From contig JAKOTQ010000089.1 of the NCBI GenBank assembly GCA_029776205.1, forward strand, positions 1 to 64,000: a stretch of 64,000 nt of DNA, read 5' to 3'. The stretch is from Bacillota bacterium. Lineage in GTDB: Bacteria; Bacillota; UBA4882; UBA8346. The first letter of the stretch is position 1. Each line of letters starts with the position of its first letter. A model generated the notes under the pieces. The model was not told the origin of the DNA and searched no databases. It saw only the letters and a program-made list of their open reading frames with translations. The position numbers were made by a program, and so were the translations under genes. Shown here one piece after another: positions 43,510-51,990 of the stretch.

Positions 43510-44910
43510 TTACCTCCGGCCGGGAATACCCGGTTTAGTCAACTGATAGGGATCGAGGATTCTTTCAAGCTCTGCAGCGTTGAATAATCCGGCCTCCAGT
43601 GCCGTTTGTCGTATGGTCTTTCCACTGGATTGTGCTTGCTGGGCGAGTAAAGCTGCCCCCTGATAGCCCAGATATGGAGATAATGCCGTCGCATAAACTG
43701 TGCTCTCCTCCAAAATTTCCTTACACCGTTCCGGATTCGCAGTTATTCCGGTAATACAGCGTTTCACAAATAAGGTGACCGCTTTGGCCAACAGCTCCAA
43801 TGAGTTAAAAAGATTATCGGCGATCAATGGTAACATCGGGTTAAGCTCAAATTCTCCGGCGTGTGCCCCCATGGTAACCGCCAGATCATTAGCGATCACT
43901 TGAAAGGCAGCCTGACGCACTGCTTCCGGGATAACCGGATTGACCTTGCCAGGCATGATCGACGAACCGGCCTGAACCGGCGGAAGCTGTATCTCTCCCA
44001 GGCCCGCCCTGGGCCCGGAAGCCATCCACCGTAAATCATTGGCGATCTTCGCGAGGTTCACCGCTGCCGCCTTCAACATGCCGGAGACTTCCACCAGAAC
44101 ATCCTGGTTTTGGGTGGCGTCCATTAAATATTCAGATCGGGCCAGCCCCAACCCGGTAATTTGCCGGAGTTCATCCATGACCCGGTAAAGATAACCCGGT
44201 GCAGCATTGAGTCCGGTTCCTACAGCGGTACCGCCCAGGTTAATCTGGCGGAGCCGTTCTTCCGCTTTGTAAATCCGCCACCTGTCTCTCGCCACAGCCT
44301 GAGCGTAGGCGCCGAACTCCTGGCCCAACATGACCGGGAGGGCATCCTGAAGCTCGGTACGTCCCATCTTGATGAACCCGGCAAACTCTTCCTCTTTTTC
44401 CTGCAAAGCTTCTTGGAGTTGGGCAAAGCCTTCACTCACCGGCTTCAATAGCCGCAACGCCGCAATCCGTACGGCAGTTGGAAAAACGTCATTCGTAGAT
44501 TGGCTCAAGTTCACATGATCCAGAGGGTTCACCAGCTGGTAATCTCCTTTTTGGCCGCCCAGCAACTCGATGGCCCGGTTGGCGATGACTTCGTTGGTAT
44601 TCATATTGACCGAAGTCCCTGCTCCTCCCTGTAAAACATCGGTTATGAACTGATCGTGCCACCGGCCGGCGATGATCTCGTCACAGGCCGTGACAATCGC
44701 CTTAACCAGTGAAGCATCTAAAATACCGGCTGCCTCATTGGCTAATGCAGCTGCTTTTTTAACTTCCGCCATCGCCCGGATCAACTCCGGATGCCAACAG
44801 CGGCCGCTTAAGTCAAAATTCTCCCTGGCCCGCAGGGAATGGATGCCGTAATAAGCATCTGCCGGGATTTGGCGTTCGCCCAATAGATCATGTTCCGTAC
44901 GGTAACTCAT
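43510..44910 (-). CDS. aspA: aspartate ammonia-lyase
   Basis: 466 residues, the usual length. The fumarase/aspartase signature is GSSIMPGKVNPVIPE; GTSVNMNTNEVIANR and GRTELQDALPV are further conserved blocks. It deaminates aspartate to fumarate and ammonia. Its place inside the hydrogenase maturation operon is known from several Firmicutes and suggests it supplies ammonia for, or otherwise supports, assembly of the H-cluster dithiomethylamine bridge; this is inference. Start: ATG 44910 follows AGGAG. An ATG at 44925 overlaps the hydG stop and lacks a site. Confidence 0.94.
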   Translation of the reverse strand: MSYRTEHDLLGERQIPADAYYGIHSLRARENFDLSGRCWHPELIRAMAEVKKAAALANEAAGILDASLVKAIVTACDEIIAGRWHDQFITDVLQGGAGTSVNMNTNEVIANRAIELLGGQKGDYQLVNPLDHVNLSQSTNDVFPTAVRIAALRLLKPVSEGFAQLQEALQEKEEEFAGFIKMGRTELQDALPVMLGQEFGAYAQAVARDRWRIYKAEERLRQINLGGTAVGTGLNAAPGYLYRVMDELRQITGLGLARSEYLMDATQNQDVLVEVSGMLKAAAVNLAKIANDLRWMASGPRAGLGEIQLPPVQAGSSIMPGKVNPVIPEAVRQAAFQVIANDLAVTMGAHAGEFELNPMLPLIADNLFNSLELLAKAVTLFVKRCITGITANPERCKEILEESTVYATALSPYLGYQGAALLAQQAQSSGKTIRQTALEAGLFNAAELERILDPYQLTKPGIPGRR

Positions 44911-44924
44911 TTCTAGACTCCTCA

Positions 44925-46370
44925 TTAAAGATATTGATCCCGTTGGCCCGTTTCCAATTTTCTTAAAGCCTCCTCAACGAAGGCCCTAGTCTTCCCATCC
45001 TCAATCTCTGCCAGGTATTTATCGATTACTGCTTCTCCTGCTTGCCGCGTTTCCGGACTAGCATAATCCAGCAAATATTCCTTCAAGGTGCAAATGGCAT
45101 TAGGCATACAGAAATTCCGGACAAAGCTGGACTTAGCCAATCCCATAAAATGCTCCCCGGTCCTTCCCTTCCGGTAACAAGCGGTACACAGTGAAGGAAT
45201 ATTCCCAGACAGGCAAGTTTCACGGATCACCTCATCCAGGGAACGGGTATCCCCCAGTTGAAACTGTTCCTTATCGGGCATGGCATTGGTGGCTTCCTGG
45301 TAGCCGCCGACCCCGATCCGGCTTCCCGCATCAATCTGGGAAATTCCAAGTGAAATCACTTCTCTCCGGACTTGAGCACTTTCCCTGGCAGTCAGGATCA
45401 TCCCGGTATATGGAATGGACAGCCGGATAACGGCCACCAACTTTTTAAAATCAGCGTCATTCACTGCATACTCCGGACGGGATGCATAGGGCGTATTTAA
45501 TGCCGGTTGAATCCGGGGAAAGGAGATGGTATGGGGGCCTATCCCGTTATACTTCTCTTCCAGATGGATCGTATGATACAACAACCCCATGGCCTCAAAC
45601 CGCCAGTCATAGAGTCCGAAAAGAACCCCAAGCCCCACATCGTCTACACCGACGTCCAAAGCCCGATCATGGCAGTACAGCCGCCAGCGGTAATGACCTT
45701 TAATGGTATTCGCCGGATGGAGTTTACGATAGGTTTCATGATGGTAAGTCTCCTGAAACACCTGATAAGTCCCGATGCCTGCTTCTTTAAGCTGACGCAG
45801 TTCATCCCGGGACAAAGGAGCACAGTTGATATTGGCCCGCCGGATCTCCCCCCGGCCACTCCTGACGCTATAGACCTGCCGCACGGTTTCACAAATATAC
45901 GCGATATCAGTCTCTGGCGACTCGCCGTACACCAGGACGGTCCGTTTTTGTCCCTCACCGATCATCAGCTCCACCTGGTGTCGAAGTTCCTCCATAGTTA
46001 AGGTTTTTCGTTTGATGGCATGATTGGAACTGCGGTAACCGCAGTAAAGGCAGTCATTGGCACATTTATCGCTAATATAAAGGGGAGCGAAGAAAACGAT
46101 CCGGTCGCCGTAAACTTCCCGCTTCAAACGGTTAGCCAAGGCATACATCTCTGCAATGGTTTCTTCGTCCCGGTTTTGAATTAAAATGGCCATCTCCTCC
46201 GGTTCCAACCGTGTTTGGGAGGCTGCTTTTTCCAAAACCCTATGAACATCTTTTGGTTTGGGATTTGCCCATTTGTTTAATTGGTCCCAAATCAATGCGT
46301 CATCGATAAAGTCCCGTTCCATGTTGTCGTATTCTGCAAAGTCCTGCCGGTATTTCTCCAAAAAGTTCAA
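44925..46370 (-). CDS. hydG: [FeFe]-hydrogenase maturase HydG (tyrosine lyase)
   Basis: 481 residues. The radical-SAM motif CANDCLYCGYRSSNH is at about 103-110, and the C-terminal auxiliary-cluster motif is CTACYRKGRTG with Cys in VRNFCMPN. HydG splits tyrosine to p-cresol, CO and cyanide bound to an Fe(Cys) unit. It is the first gene of the operon, followed within a few bases by aspA. Start choice: TTG 46370, seven bases after AGGAGG; the GTG at 46376 is too close. The 200-base leader contains a terminator, so expression is probably regulated. Confidence 0.95.
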   Translation of the reverse strand: MNFLEKYRQDFAEYDNMERDFIDDALIWDQLNKWANPKPKDVHRVLEKAASQTRLEPEEMAILIQNRDEETIAEMYALANRLKREVYGDRIVFFAPLYISDKCANDCLYCGYRSSNHAIKRKTLTMEELRHQVELMIGEGQKRTVLVYGESPETDIAYICETVRQVYSVRSGRGEIRRANINCAPLSRDELRQLKEAGIGTYQVFQETYHHETYRKLHPANTIKGHYRWRLYCHDRALDVGVDDVGLGVLFGLYDWRFEAMGLLYHTIHLEEKYNGIGPHTISFPRIQPALNTPYASRPEYAVNDADFKKLVAVIRLSIPYTGMILTARESAQVRREVISLGISQIDAGSRIGVGGYQEATNAMPDKEQFQLGDTRSLDEVIRETCLSGNIPSLCTACYRKGRTGEHFMGLAKSSFVRNFCMPNAICTLKEYLLDYASPETRQAGEAVIDKYLAEIEDGKTRAFVEEALRKLETGQRDQYL

Positions 46371-46575
46371 CGCCACACCTCCTACGCCAATATAAAAACC
46401 CTTTTTTGAGAATGGAGAACACTCTCAAAAAAGGGTCTGAAAAGACACTTTTTCGCCTCTAATGCCCATGCTCTCCAGCCTCAGACTGCTCTTCAGCTTC
46501 AGAACAACTTCAAACTATGTATGATGGAAGGTTCATCATCCATGACCTTTCCAGTCACAGATCACAAACCTTTAT
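46371..46575 (-). promoter_or_regulatory. unassigned structured leader of the hydG operon
   Basis: About 200 non-coding bases from the promoter to hydG. They contain a small hairpin ATGATG...CATCAT, two near-identical 16-base direct repeats 18 bases apart (46469-46484 and 46487-46502; CTGAAGCTGAAGAGCA and CTGAGGCTGGAGAGCA in transcript sense, 14 of 16 alike) and a final terminator (46394-46437). A 14-codon frame (MGIRGEKVSFQTLF, 46425-46469) behind a GGAG ends within the terminator stem, so a leader peptide is possible. No riboswitch class known to me matches. Confidence 0.5.
46394..46437 (-). terminator. leader terminator (attenuator) of the hydG operon
   Basis: On the minus strand CCCTTTTTTGAGA, 11-base loop, TCTCAAAAAAGGG and TTTTTATA, ending about 17 bases before the GGAGG of hydG. 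There is no minus-strand gene immediately upstream that would need it. Confidence 0.82.
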
Positions 46576-46581
46576 TTCTAT

Positions 46582-46613
46582 TTTATACCACATTGTGATA
46601 AAAAGTACAATGT
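46582..46613 (-). promoter_or_regulatory. hydG promoter with Rex-like palindrome
   Basis: Read on the minus strand: -35 TTGTAC, 17-base spacer, -10 TATAAA. The spacer and -35 lie within TTGTACTTTTTATCACAA, an 18-base site with the TTGT-n10-ACAA shape of Rex operators, enclosed in the longer repeat ACATTGT...ACAATGT (46590-46613). Only one half-site (TTGTGA on the plus strand) matches the Rex consensus fully, so the regulator is a guess; Rex represses fermentative genes when NADH is low. Confidence 0.5.
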
Positions 46614-46915
46614 CAAAATGTTAAACTTTACCATTTTGCTAAGCTGAGTTTTTTCACAATACGGCATGCCATTCACTTTTCACTCATAAGATCAACTGTA
46701 GCCTTTAATCCAAGATTTTAGCAGGATTACCCAAGGAAGATGAGGGGGGCATTATTCGCTAACTGCCCATGAAGTTAGCATCACCAACTCACAGATTTTG
46801 TGCTAAGGTTAGTCCAAAAGGATTTTTTGCAATTTCAAACTTGAAAAACCTCCGATTCATTTTGCCACCGTTTTTCACGGTGTGCAAATTATATTGATAA
46901 AAAAGGAGGGGTCTC
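46614..46915. other. intergenic stretch before cstA
   Basis: No gene. It contains two inverted repeats: GCTAACT...AGTTAGC at 46760-46781 and CACCG...CGGTG near 46867-46883, 35 bases before the cstA start. The second is a candidate leader hairpin or operator. Confidence 0.4.
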
Positions 46916-48355
46916 ATGATAACGTTTCTACTATCTCTCGCTTTACTGGTGGTAGGTTATTTTACCTATGGAGTTTTTGTCGAAAAAATATTCAAACCGG
47001 ATGACTTAAAAATCACTCCGGCCATGGCCGTCACAGACGGTGTCGATTATGTTCCTTTAGGTTGGAAAAAGATCTTTCTGATTCAACTGCTGAATATTGC
47101 TGGACTGGGGCCTATTTTCGGTGCAATAGCCGGTGCTCTCTGGGGCCCGGTAGCTTTTTTATGGATCGTCTTCGGAAGTATTTTCGCCGGTGCAGTCCAT
47201 GATTATTTTTCCGGCATGCTCTCAGTCCGGAACAACGGCGCCAGTATCTCGGAGATAGTCGGAAAATACCTGGGCCCGACGATGAAAATAGTGATGATCG
47301 CTTTCTCCGTTATTTTATTGATTTTAGTAGGGACCGTATTCATGACTGGCCCGGCCAAACTGTTGGCCAGTCTTACCCCGAAATCACTGGATACTAACTT
47401 TTGGCTGATTCTCATCCTCATTTATTACTTTTTAGCGACTATCCTTCCCATCGACAAGATCATCGGCCGGATTTATCCGCTATTCGGAATCATCTTAATG
47501 ATTATGGCCGTAGGCATCATTGGCGGAATCTTTGTTAAAGGTTATCACATTCCGGAATTGACCTTATCCAATTTTCACCCCGGCAAGCTACCGCTTTGGC
47601 CCTTGATGTTCATCTCCATTGCTTGTGGTGCGATCAGCGGGTTCCACGCCACGCAATCCCCGATGATGGCCCGATGTATTCAAAATGAAAAATATGGACG
47701 GAAGGTCTTTTACGGTGCAATGATCGCCGAGGGAATAATCGCCTTGATCTGGGCTGCAGCCAGCCTAGCCTTTTATAACGGAACCAACGGTTTGGCTGAA
47801 GCTCTCAAGTCAGGCGGCCCTGGCGGAGTTGTTCACAATGTCTCCATTTCGCTCCTTGGAAAAGTCGGTGGAATCCTTGCCATCCTTGGTGTAATCGTCT
47901 GCCCGATCACCTCAGGTGATACTGCATTTCGCAGCGCCAGGCTGACTATCGCCGACTGGATCAATTATAATCAAAAGAAGATTTCCAACCGGCTATCTAT
48001 TTCCATTCCTTTATTTCTGATTGGAGCTGTTCTCTCCCAGATCAATTTCGATATTGTCTGGAGATATTTTGCCTGGTCCAATCAGACCTTAGCCATGATC
48101 GCCCTTTGGGCAGCAGCGGTCTACTTGGTCCAAAACCGCCTATTTCATTGGATCGCCACCCTTCCGGCCACCTTTATGACCGCAGTTTCCGTCACTTATA
48201 TCTTACAAGCACCGGAAGGTTTTAAACTTCCCGTATCCATCTCTTATCCCATCGGCATCATTAGCGCGCTGATCATATTCGTTATTTTCCTCAGTTTTGT
48301 GATTAAACACAAAAATATGGGGGCATCAAACCAACAGGCCATAGGTTCAATCTAA
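46916..48355 (+). CDS. cstA: CstA-family carbon-starvation transporter
   Basis: 479 residues with about 13 hydrophobic segments. GVDYVPLGWKKIFLIQLLNI, then GPIFGAIAGALWGPVAFLWI, and FSGMLSVRNNGASISEIVG are the CstA signature. Relatives import pyruvate or peptides; this short form (about 480 rather than 700 residues) is common in Firmicutes. GGAGGGG lies before the ATG. It is divergent from the hydG operon and followed by its own terminator. Confidence 0.92.
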   Translation: MITFLLSLALLVVGYFTYGVFVEKIFKPDDLKITPAMAVTDGVDYVPLGWKKIFLIQLLNIAGLGPIFGAIAGALWGPVAFLWIVFGSIFAGAVHDYFSGMLSVRNNGASISEIVGKYLGPTMKIVMIAFSVILLILVGTVFMTGPAKLLASLTPKSLDTNFWLILILIYYFLATILPIDKIIGRIYPLFGIILMIMAVGIIGGIFVKGYHIPELTLSNFHPGKLPLWPLMFISIACGAISGFHATQSPMMARCIQNEKYGRKVFYGAMIAEGIIALIWAAASLAFYNGTNGLAEALKSGGPGGVVHNVSISLLGKVGGILAILGVIVCPITSGDTAFRSARLTIADWINYNQKKISNRLSISIPLFLIGAVLSQINFDIVWRYFAWSNQTLAMIALWAAAVYLVQNRLFHWIATLPATFMTAVSVTYILQAPEGFKLPVSISYPIGIISALIIFVIFLSFVIKHKNMGASNQQAIGSI

Positions 48356-48392
48356 AAAAAGAGGTGAGCTCATAGCAGCTCACCTCTTTTTT
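48355..48392 (+). terminator. terminator after cstA
   Basis: AAAAAAGAGGTGAGCT, short loop, AGCTCACCTCTTTTTT. Confidence 0.92.
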
Positions 48393-48421
48393 AGTGATGC
48401 AAACCAGATGTCCGATCCCAG

Positions 48422-48853
48422 TTATTCTTCATCTGTTTTCTTCCAAAACTGCGTCATCCCATGGCCAAAGTGTTCGTTTGGCCTTTTCCAAAACCCAAAC
48501 TTCTCATAGAACCTTTCCACGTTTTTGGCTGCCATTAATCCGACCACAGCGTTATGACAAGCATTTCTTTCAATATATTTCATGACATGTTTCATGATTT
48601 CATAACCAATGCCCTTTTTTTGGTATTCCGGCTTGACGATAACATCCTGAATATAAAAGCAGGTAATCCCATCCCCTACGACCCGGGCTACACCGATAAT
48701 TTTACCGTCTACATAAACACAGACCCCGTACAGGGAGTTTTCCAAACCCTTTTGATAACTTTCAATGTCTCTTGAACGCCATCCGACGGATTGTCTTAAC
48801 TCCAACATTTCTTCAGCGGTCGGCTTTCGCTCAATGATTTGATAATCCACCAT
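48422..48853 (-). CDS. GNAT-family N-acetyltransferase
   Basis: 143 residues. Motif A is VKPEYQKKGIGYEIM, where QKKGIG binds the CoA pyrophosphate; VVGLMAAKNVERFYEKFGF is motif B. The substrate is unknown. Start: ATG 48853 follows GAGGAG; an ATG at 48874 lies over that site. A frameshifted close copy is at 49529-49997. Confidence 0.85.
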   Translation of the reverse strand: MVDYQIIERKPTAEEMLELRQSVGWRSRDIESYQKGLENSLYGVCVYVDGKIIGVARVVGDGITCFYIQDVIVKPEYQKKGIGYEIMKHVMKYIERNACHNAVVGLMAAKNVERFYEKFGFWKRPNEHFGHGMTQFWKKTDEE

Positions 48854-48947
48854 TATGTTTTCTCCTCTCTGCAATCCCTTATATAATATCGGCCATTAAA
48901 ATCAATAATAATCATAGTTTCTTAATTACATTAAATAGCCCAACCCG

Positions 48948-48968
48948 CACGATGCGGGCTTACACGCC
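48948..48968 (+). repeat. repeat C hairpin, copy 1
   Basis: CCCGCA, CGA loop, TGCGGG and CTT, followed by a CACGCCATAT block. A similar block is at 51951-51985. Confidence 0.4.
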
Positions 48969-48984
48969 ATATATCGTTGTATGT

Positions 48985-49224
48985 CACCGAGTTCCCGACG
49001 CCCTGGCACACTTCGATTTGGACTCGGTGATGTGGCGCATCCCATCATGAATAAGTTCCTTGAAACAATTTCATAAATGTAGAACCAACCCAGATTATCT
49101 TAGGCATCACTATCCGCACCTATTAGCGATACATACCGTGTTATACGAGTTTCAGCTAACTCTCAAACAGAACACCAACCAGGATACCATAAGCCTTATG
49201 TATCATTTTGTTTTATGGTATTAA
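48985..49224. other. non-coding stretch between the GNAT copies
   Basis: No gene. CACCGAGT at 48985 and ACTCGGTG at 49021 form a stem over a 26-base loop. The rest shows no frame with a ribosome site. Confidence 0.4.
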
Positions 49225-49341
49225 TTAATCTTTTTTGACAATATAAACTTCAATACTTTTATCACCCATAGTAGCTCCAAACCGAAAAGCATCAAAATCC
49301 ACAAACAAATTCCCACATTTACAAGAACCACTATCTTTCAT
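49225..49341 (-). CDS. short ORF with a CXCG motif, possible remnant
   Basis: 38 codons: MKDSGSCKCGNLFVDFDAF onwards to VYIVKKD. The two Cys suggest a zinc knuckle but the second pair is missing. The frame extends upstream without a stop into the repeat A copy, and no ribosome site is clear, so this may be the tail of a lost gene. Confidence 0.3.
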   Translation of the reverse strand: MKDSGSCKCGNLFVDFDAFRFGATMGDKSIEVYIVKKD

Positions 49342-49356
49342 ACCCGCATTCAGCCT

Positions 49357-49500
49357 AACAAAAAACGATCCCCTCACTCGGAATCGTTTAAAAAAACATA
49401 GCTGTTCAATTATTATCAGGGTGTCTCTATTTTAAGTTATTTCCACACCATGACATATTTTCCTGCAAATTCATTCGCCGACACAAGATGCTATTCACCT
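49357..49500. repeat. repeat A, copy 2
   Basis: AACAAAAAACGATCCC, CTCAC, GGAATCGTTT hairpin; then AGCTGTTCAATTATTATCAG, TTATTTCCACACCATGACAT, TTTTCCTGCAAATTCATTCG, CCGACACAAGATGCTATTCA. About three bases in four agree with copy 3 at 52649. It lies just beyond the 3' end of the frameshifted GNAT copy. Confidence 0.75.
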
Positions 49501-49528
49501 TACTGACCCCCAGAATATAGCCGGACGC

Positions 49529-49997
49529 CTATGATCCTGCCATAAAGGAGCTGAGGCTTTTAATAGCAATCTCCTTTTCCTCACTTCTCTTCCAAAACTG
49601 CATCATTCCGTGGCCAAAGTGTTCGTTTGGCCTTTTCCAAAACCCAAATTTCTCGTAGAACCCTTCCCGATTTTTAGCTGACATTAGGCCTACAACAGCA
49701 TTGTTACATGCATTTCTTTTAATATATCTCATGACATATTTCATGATTTCAAAACCAATACCCTTTTTCTGATACTCCGGCCTGACAATGACATCCTGAA
49801 TGTAAAAGCAGGTACTCCCATCCCCTACAACCCGGGCTGTACCGATAATATTACCGTCCATCAGGACACAAACTCCATATCGAATTTTTCAAACCTTTTT
49901 CGAAAGACTCAGGATCTCCTATGCTCCATCCCACAGCCTGTCTCAAATCTAATAATTCTTCCGCTGTGGGTTTTCTTTCGACAAAGTGATAATGATT
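49529..49997 (-). pseudogene. frameshifted GNAT N-acetyltransferase
   Basis: A close paralogue of the gene at 48422. The N-terminal part (MNHYHFVERKPTAEELLDLR, then QAVGWSIGDPESFEKGLKNS) is in one frame and the rest (DGNIIGTARVVGDG to the C-terminus) in another; the break falls near 49880, where the intact copy reads NSLYGVCVYVDG and this one reads NSIWSLCPDGR and a stop. One base gained or two lost at that point would restore it. A CoA-binding QKKGIG remains downstream. The two halves have separate open frames, so it is probably not functional. Confidence 0.75.
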
Positions 49998-50069
49998 CAT
50001 TGTGTGAATAATCCTTCTTTGACAAATCAATTTCTGTTCAATGGTGATCGGGGTGGTTTTTCCAGAAGT

Positions 50070-50150
50070 AATCCATACGATCACATCATTCCCTGCAATT
50101 TTTCTGCCGACAGGAGGCACTGTTCTGTTTAAATTAATACTATTATAGAT
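50070..50150. repeat. repeat A, copy 4 (3' half)
   Basis: CCATACGATCACATCATTCC, CTGCAATTTTTCTGCCGACA, GGAGGCACTGTTCTGTTTA match the distal half of copies 2 and 3. The hairpin half is absent. With copy 2 it brackets the frameshifted GNAT gene. Confidence 0.6.
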
Positions 50151-50156
50151 TAATGA

Positions 50157-50610
50157 ACGCCCACTGCCGCTTTTTTACCGCCAAAAAAGCGGTGCAAAAA
50201 GGCGTTCGTAATTCGGCTTTTCCCATCCATGGGGCCTCATCCTTGCAGCCATCCTGCCGGACAGAACCTACGGATTCCGGACCTTCCTTTAATCATCCAA
50301 GGTCTCTCATGGGTTCGCCATCCATAGCCTTTCGACTGTCAATCAAGCTAAGGCTTTCGTAGGCAACCGCTGTTTTTGGGTCGTTCATCGTACTTCCTAT
50401 AATTTTTTAGAGTTCGATGAATCGACAAGCATCCGTGAATAACTGTTTTCTGAAAAGATACATCGCTAGGCTCCATCCTTGGAGCGTTTTAAAAATCACC
50501 AGACTTATATCCATGAAAATTTTTTCAACGCAAATTTACCGACAAAAGAAAACCCGCCAAGGAAGGCGGGATGCGCGGCTTCGATTCCGGATGAATCACA
50601 GCCAACTGAT
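50157..50610. repeat. repeat B, copy 1
   Basis: A non-coding module of about 450 bases, similar over its last 330 bases to 52845-53150. Shared blocks: CCATCCATAGCCTTTCGACT (with GTCAAT after it), AAAAGATACATCGCTAGGCT (CCATCCTTGG next), ACCGACAAAAGAAAACCCGC with a CCCGCC/GGCGGG hairpin, then GATTCCGGATGAATCACAGC. It opens with GCTTTTTTACCGCCAAAAAA and GCGGTGCAAAAAGGCG. The open frames in it are not conserved with copy 2. Confidence 0.7.
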
Positions 50611-50644
50611 AAATACTGTTTGTTAGTAATATTAACAGTACTTA

Positions 50645-51607
50645 TTATACTGAGTAATCAATATGCGCTGAATCCAGGCTCATTTTCAGCTTTTCTATCA
50701 GTTTCATGAAAGAATCAGTATCTCTATAAAGTGCGCTATCATCTCTCGACAAATATCCCTGGGCATCATATGCCGGACGAATCAATTCCCTGTACTTCTT
50801 CATTGCATTATTTACTTCATCTTTATCATTAAAGTCAATATTTGAAAAAATATCCTTAATCTCAGAGATCAATTTAGTATTAGTAGCCGCGCAAATAATT
50901 CCTGGTGCATCACCAACAACAGATTTGGGAAGCTCTCTTCCTGTAAGTCGGCTTAACTCTTCTTTCATCTTATTTATTGCATCCACTTCGCTCTGACTCA
51001 GCCGCTGGCTTTTACCATAATATTTCGAAAGCTCACCATAATCATTTGAAACAACACTATCCTCAGATAATAATCGTTCTTGCAGTTCTTCAAGCCCTGC
51101 GTTGTATTCCCTCATGGCTTTTGATATTACCTGCTGTTGTTCATTTGAGAAATTGTCTTTAGCAAAAGAGTTAACAGAGTTTTCTGCAATTGACATTTTT
51201 GCATAATCGGAATAGTCCAGCGTACCGCCATTTGTCAATTCTGCCGCTATAGCTTTCATAAAGTTGCGTGCCTTAAGAAGTTCGTCCTCTGTAAATTTCA
51301 CTCCAGATATACTATAAGTGCCATCCCCATTCTGAATTTTGGGCATGTCTTTTCTAAAAAAAACATCAACCGAGTAGTTCACTGTAGTTCTTTGGGGACC
51401 GCCTTCATTCCTTATAGAATCAATTTTCAGTGCATCAACTCCGGACAATTGAAGGAGATCACGAACCTCGCCATTCTTTATTGCACTATTCAGTTTATCC
51501 TTTATCTCAACCTGATTTTCTCGTTTACTATATGCCTGTAAAGGATAATCATTTTTTATTAATGTAACAACTTCAGTTGCATTTAAACTAAGTATATCAA
51601 TTGCCAT
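50645..51607 (-). CDS. unknown helical protein
   Basis: 320 residues. It starts MAIDILSLNATEVVTLIK and is largely helical with many Lys, Glu and Asp; YGKSQRLSQSEVDAINKMKE and FSNEQQQVISKAMREYNAG are the most regular helices. No signal peptide, membrane segment or known domain is recognised. The ribosome site (GGAGG upstream of the ATG) is good. Base composition is more AT-rich than the hyd operon. It could be a toxin- or phage-derived protein, but nothing supports a specific function. Confidence 0.6.
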   Translation of the reverse strand: MAIDILSLNATEVVTLIKNDYPLQAYSKRENQVEIKDKLNSAIKNGEVRDLLQLSGVDALKIDSIRNEGGPQRTTVNYSVDVFFRKDMPKIQNGDGTYSISGVKFTEDELLKARNFMKAIAAELTNGGTLDYSDYAKMSIAENSVNSFAKDNFSNEQQQVISKAMREYNAGLEELQERLLSEDSVVSNDYGELSKYYGKSQRLSQSEVDAINKMKEELSRLTGRELPKSVVGDAPGIICAATNTKLISEIKDIFSNIDFNDKDEVNNAMKKYRELIRPAYDAQGYLSRDDSALYRDTDSFMKLIEKLKMSLDSAHIDYSV

Positions 51608-51990
51608 ATAAACCTCCTCTTCACTTACCTAGATTGGAAATCGAATCTGTCTCCAGATTTGCTGGCAAACAAGATTCAAAGAAAAGAAGATGGTAAATTA
51701 AGGGTACATTTCTATATATTATTTATCGGTAGGTTGTTGTAATTATTTAGTGTTAATTAAACAGAAAAGTTTCGTAGATGCCGTCATTCGAAAAACAATA
51801 ATGTATAACAGATATTTTTGACAGAATTCAGAGATTGATTTTGTAGTGAAGGAAGCTACACCATTATGTTTTAGCGGCCCAGGATATCATCACTCGCATT
51901 AAATCTTGATATCACATGAAAACTACAGAAAACCAAACCATAACTCCGAGCGCACGATGTGCGGGCTTTGCACTCATATGATAGCCACTT
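51608..51990. other. intergenic stretch with a hairpin
   Basis: No gene. It carries repeat C copy 2 (51951-51985). The rest is AT-rich. Confidence 0.5.
51951..51985 (+). repeat. repeat C hairpin, copy 2
   Basis: GCGCACGATGTGCGGGCTTT then GCACTCATATGATA, similar to CGCACGATGCGGGCTTACAC at 48950 followed by GCCATATA. Confidence 0.4.

Noticed and set aside
49529-50120. Two separate genes for the frameshifted GNAT
   Set aside because: Alignment with the intact copy at 48422 shows they are the two parts of one gene.
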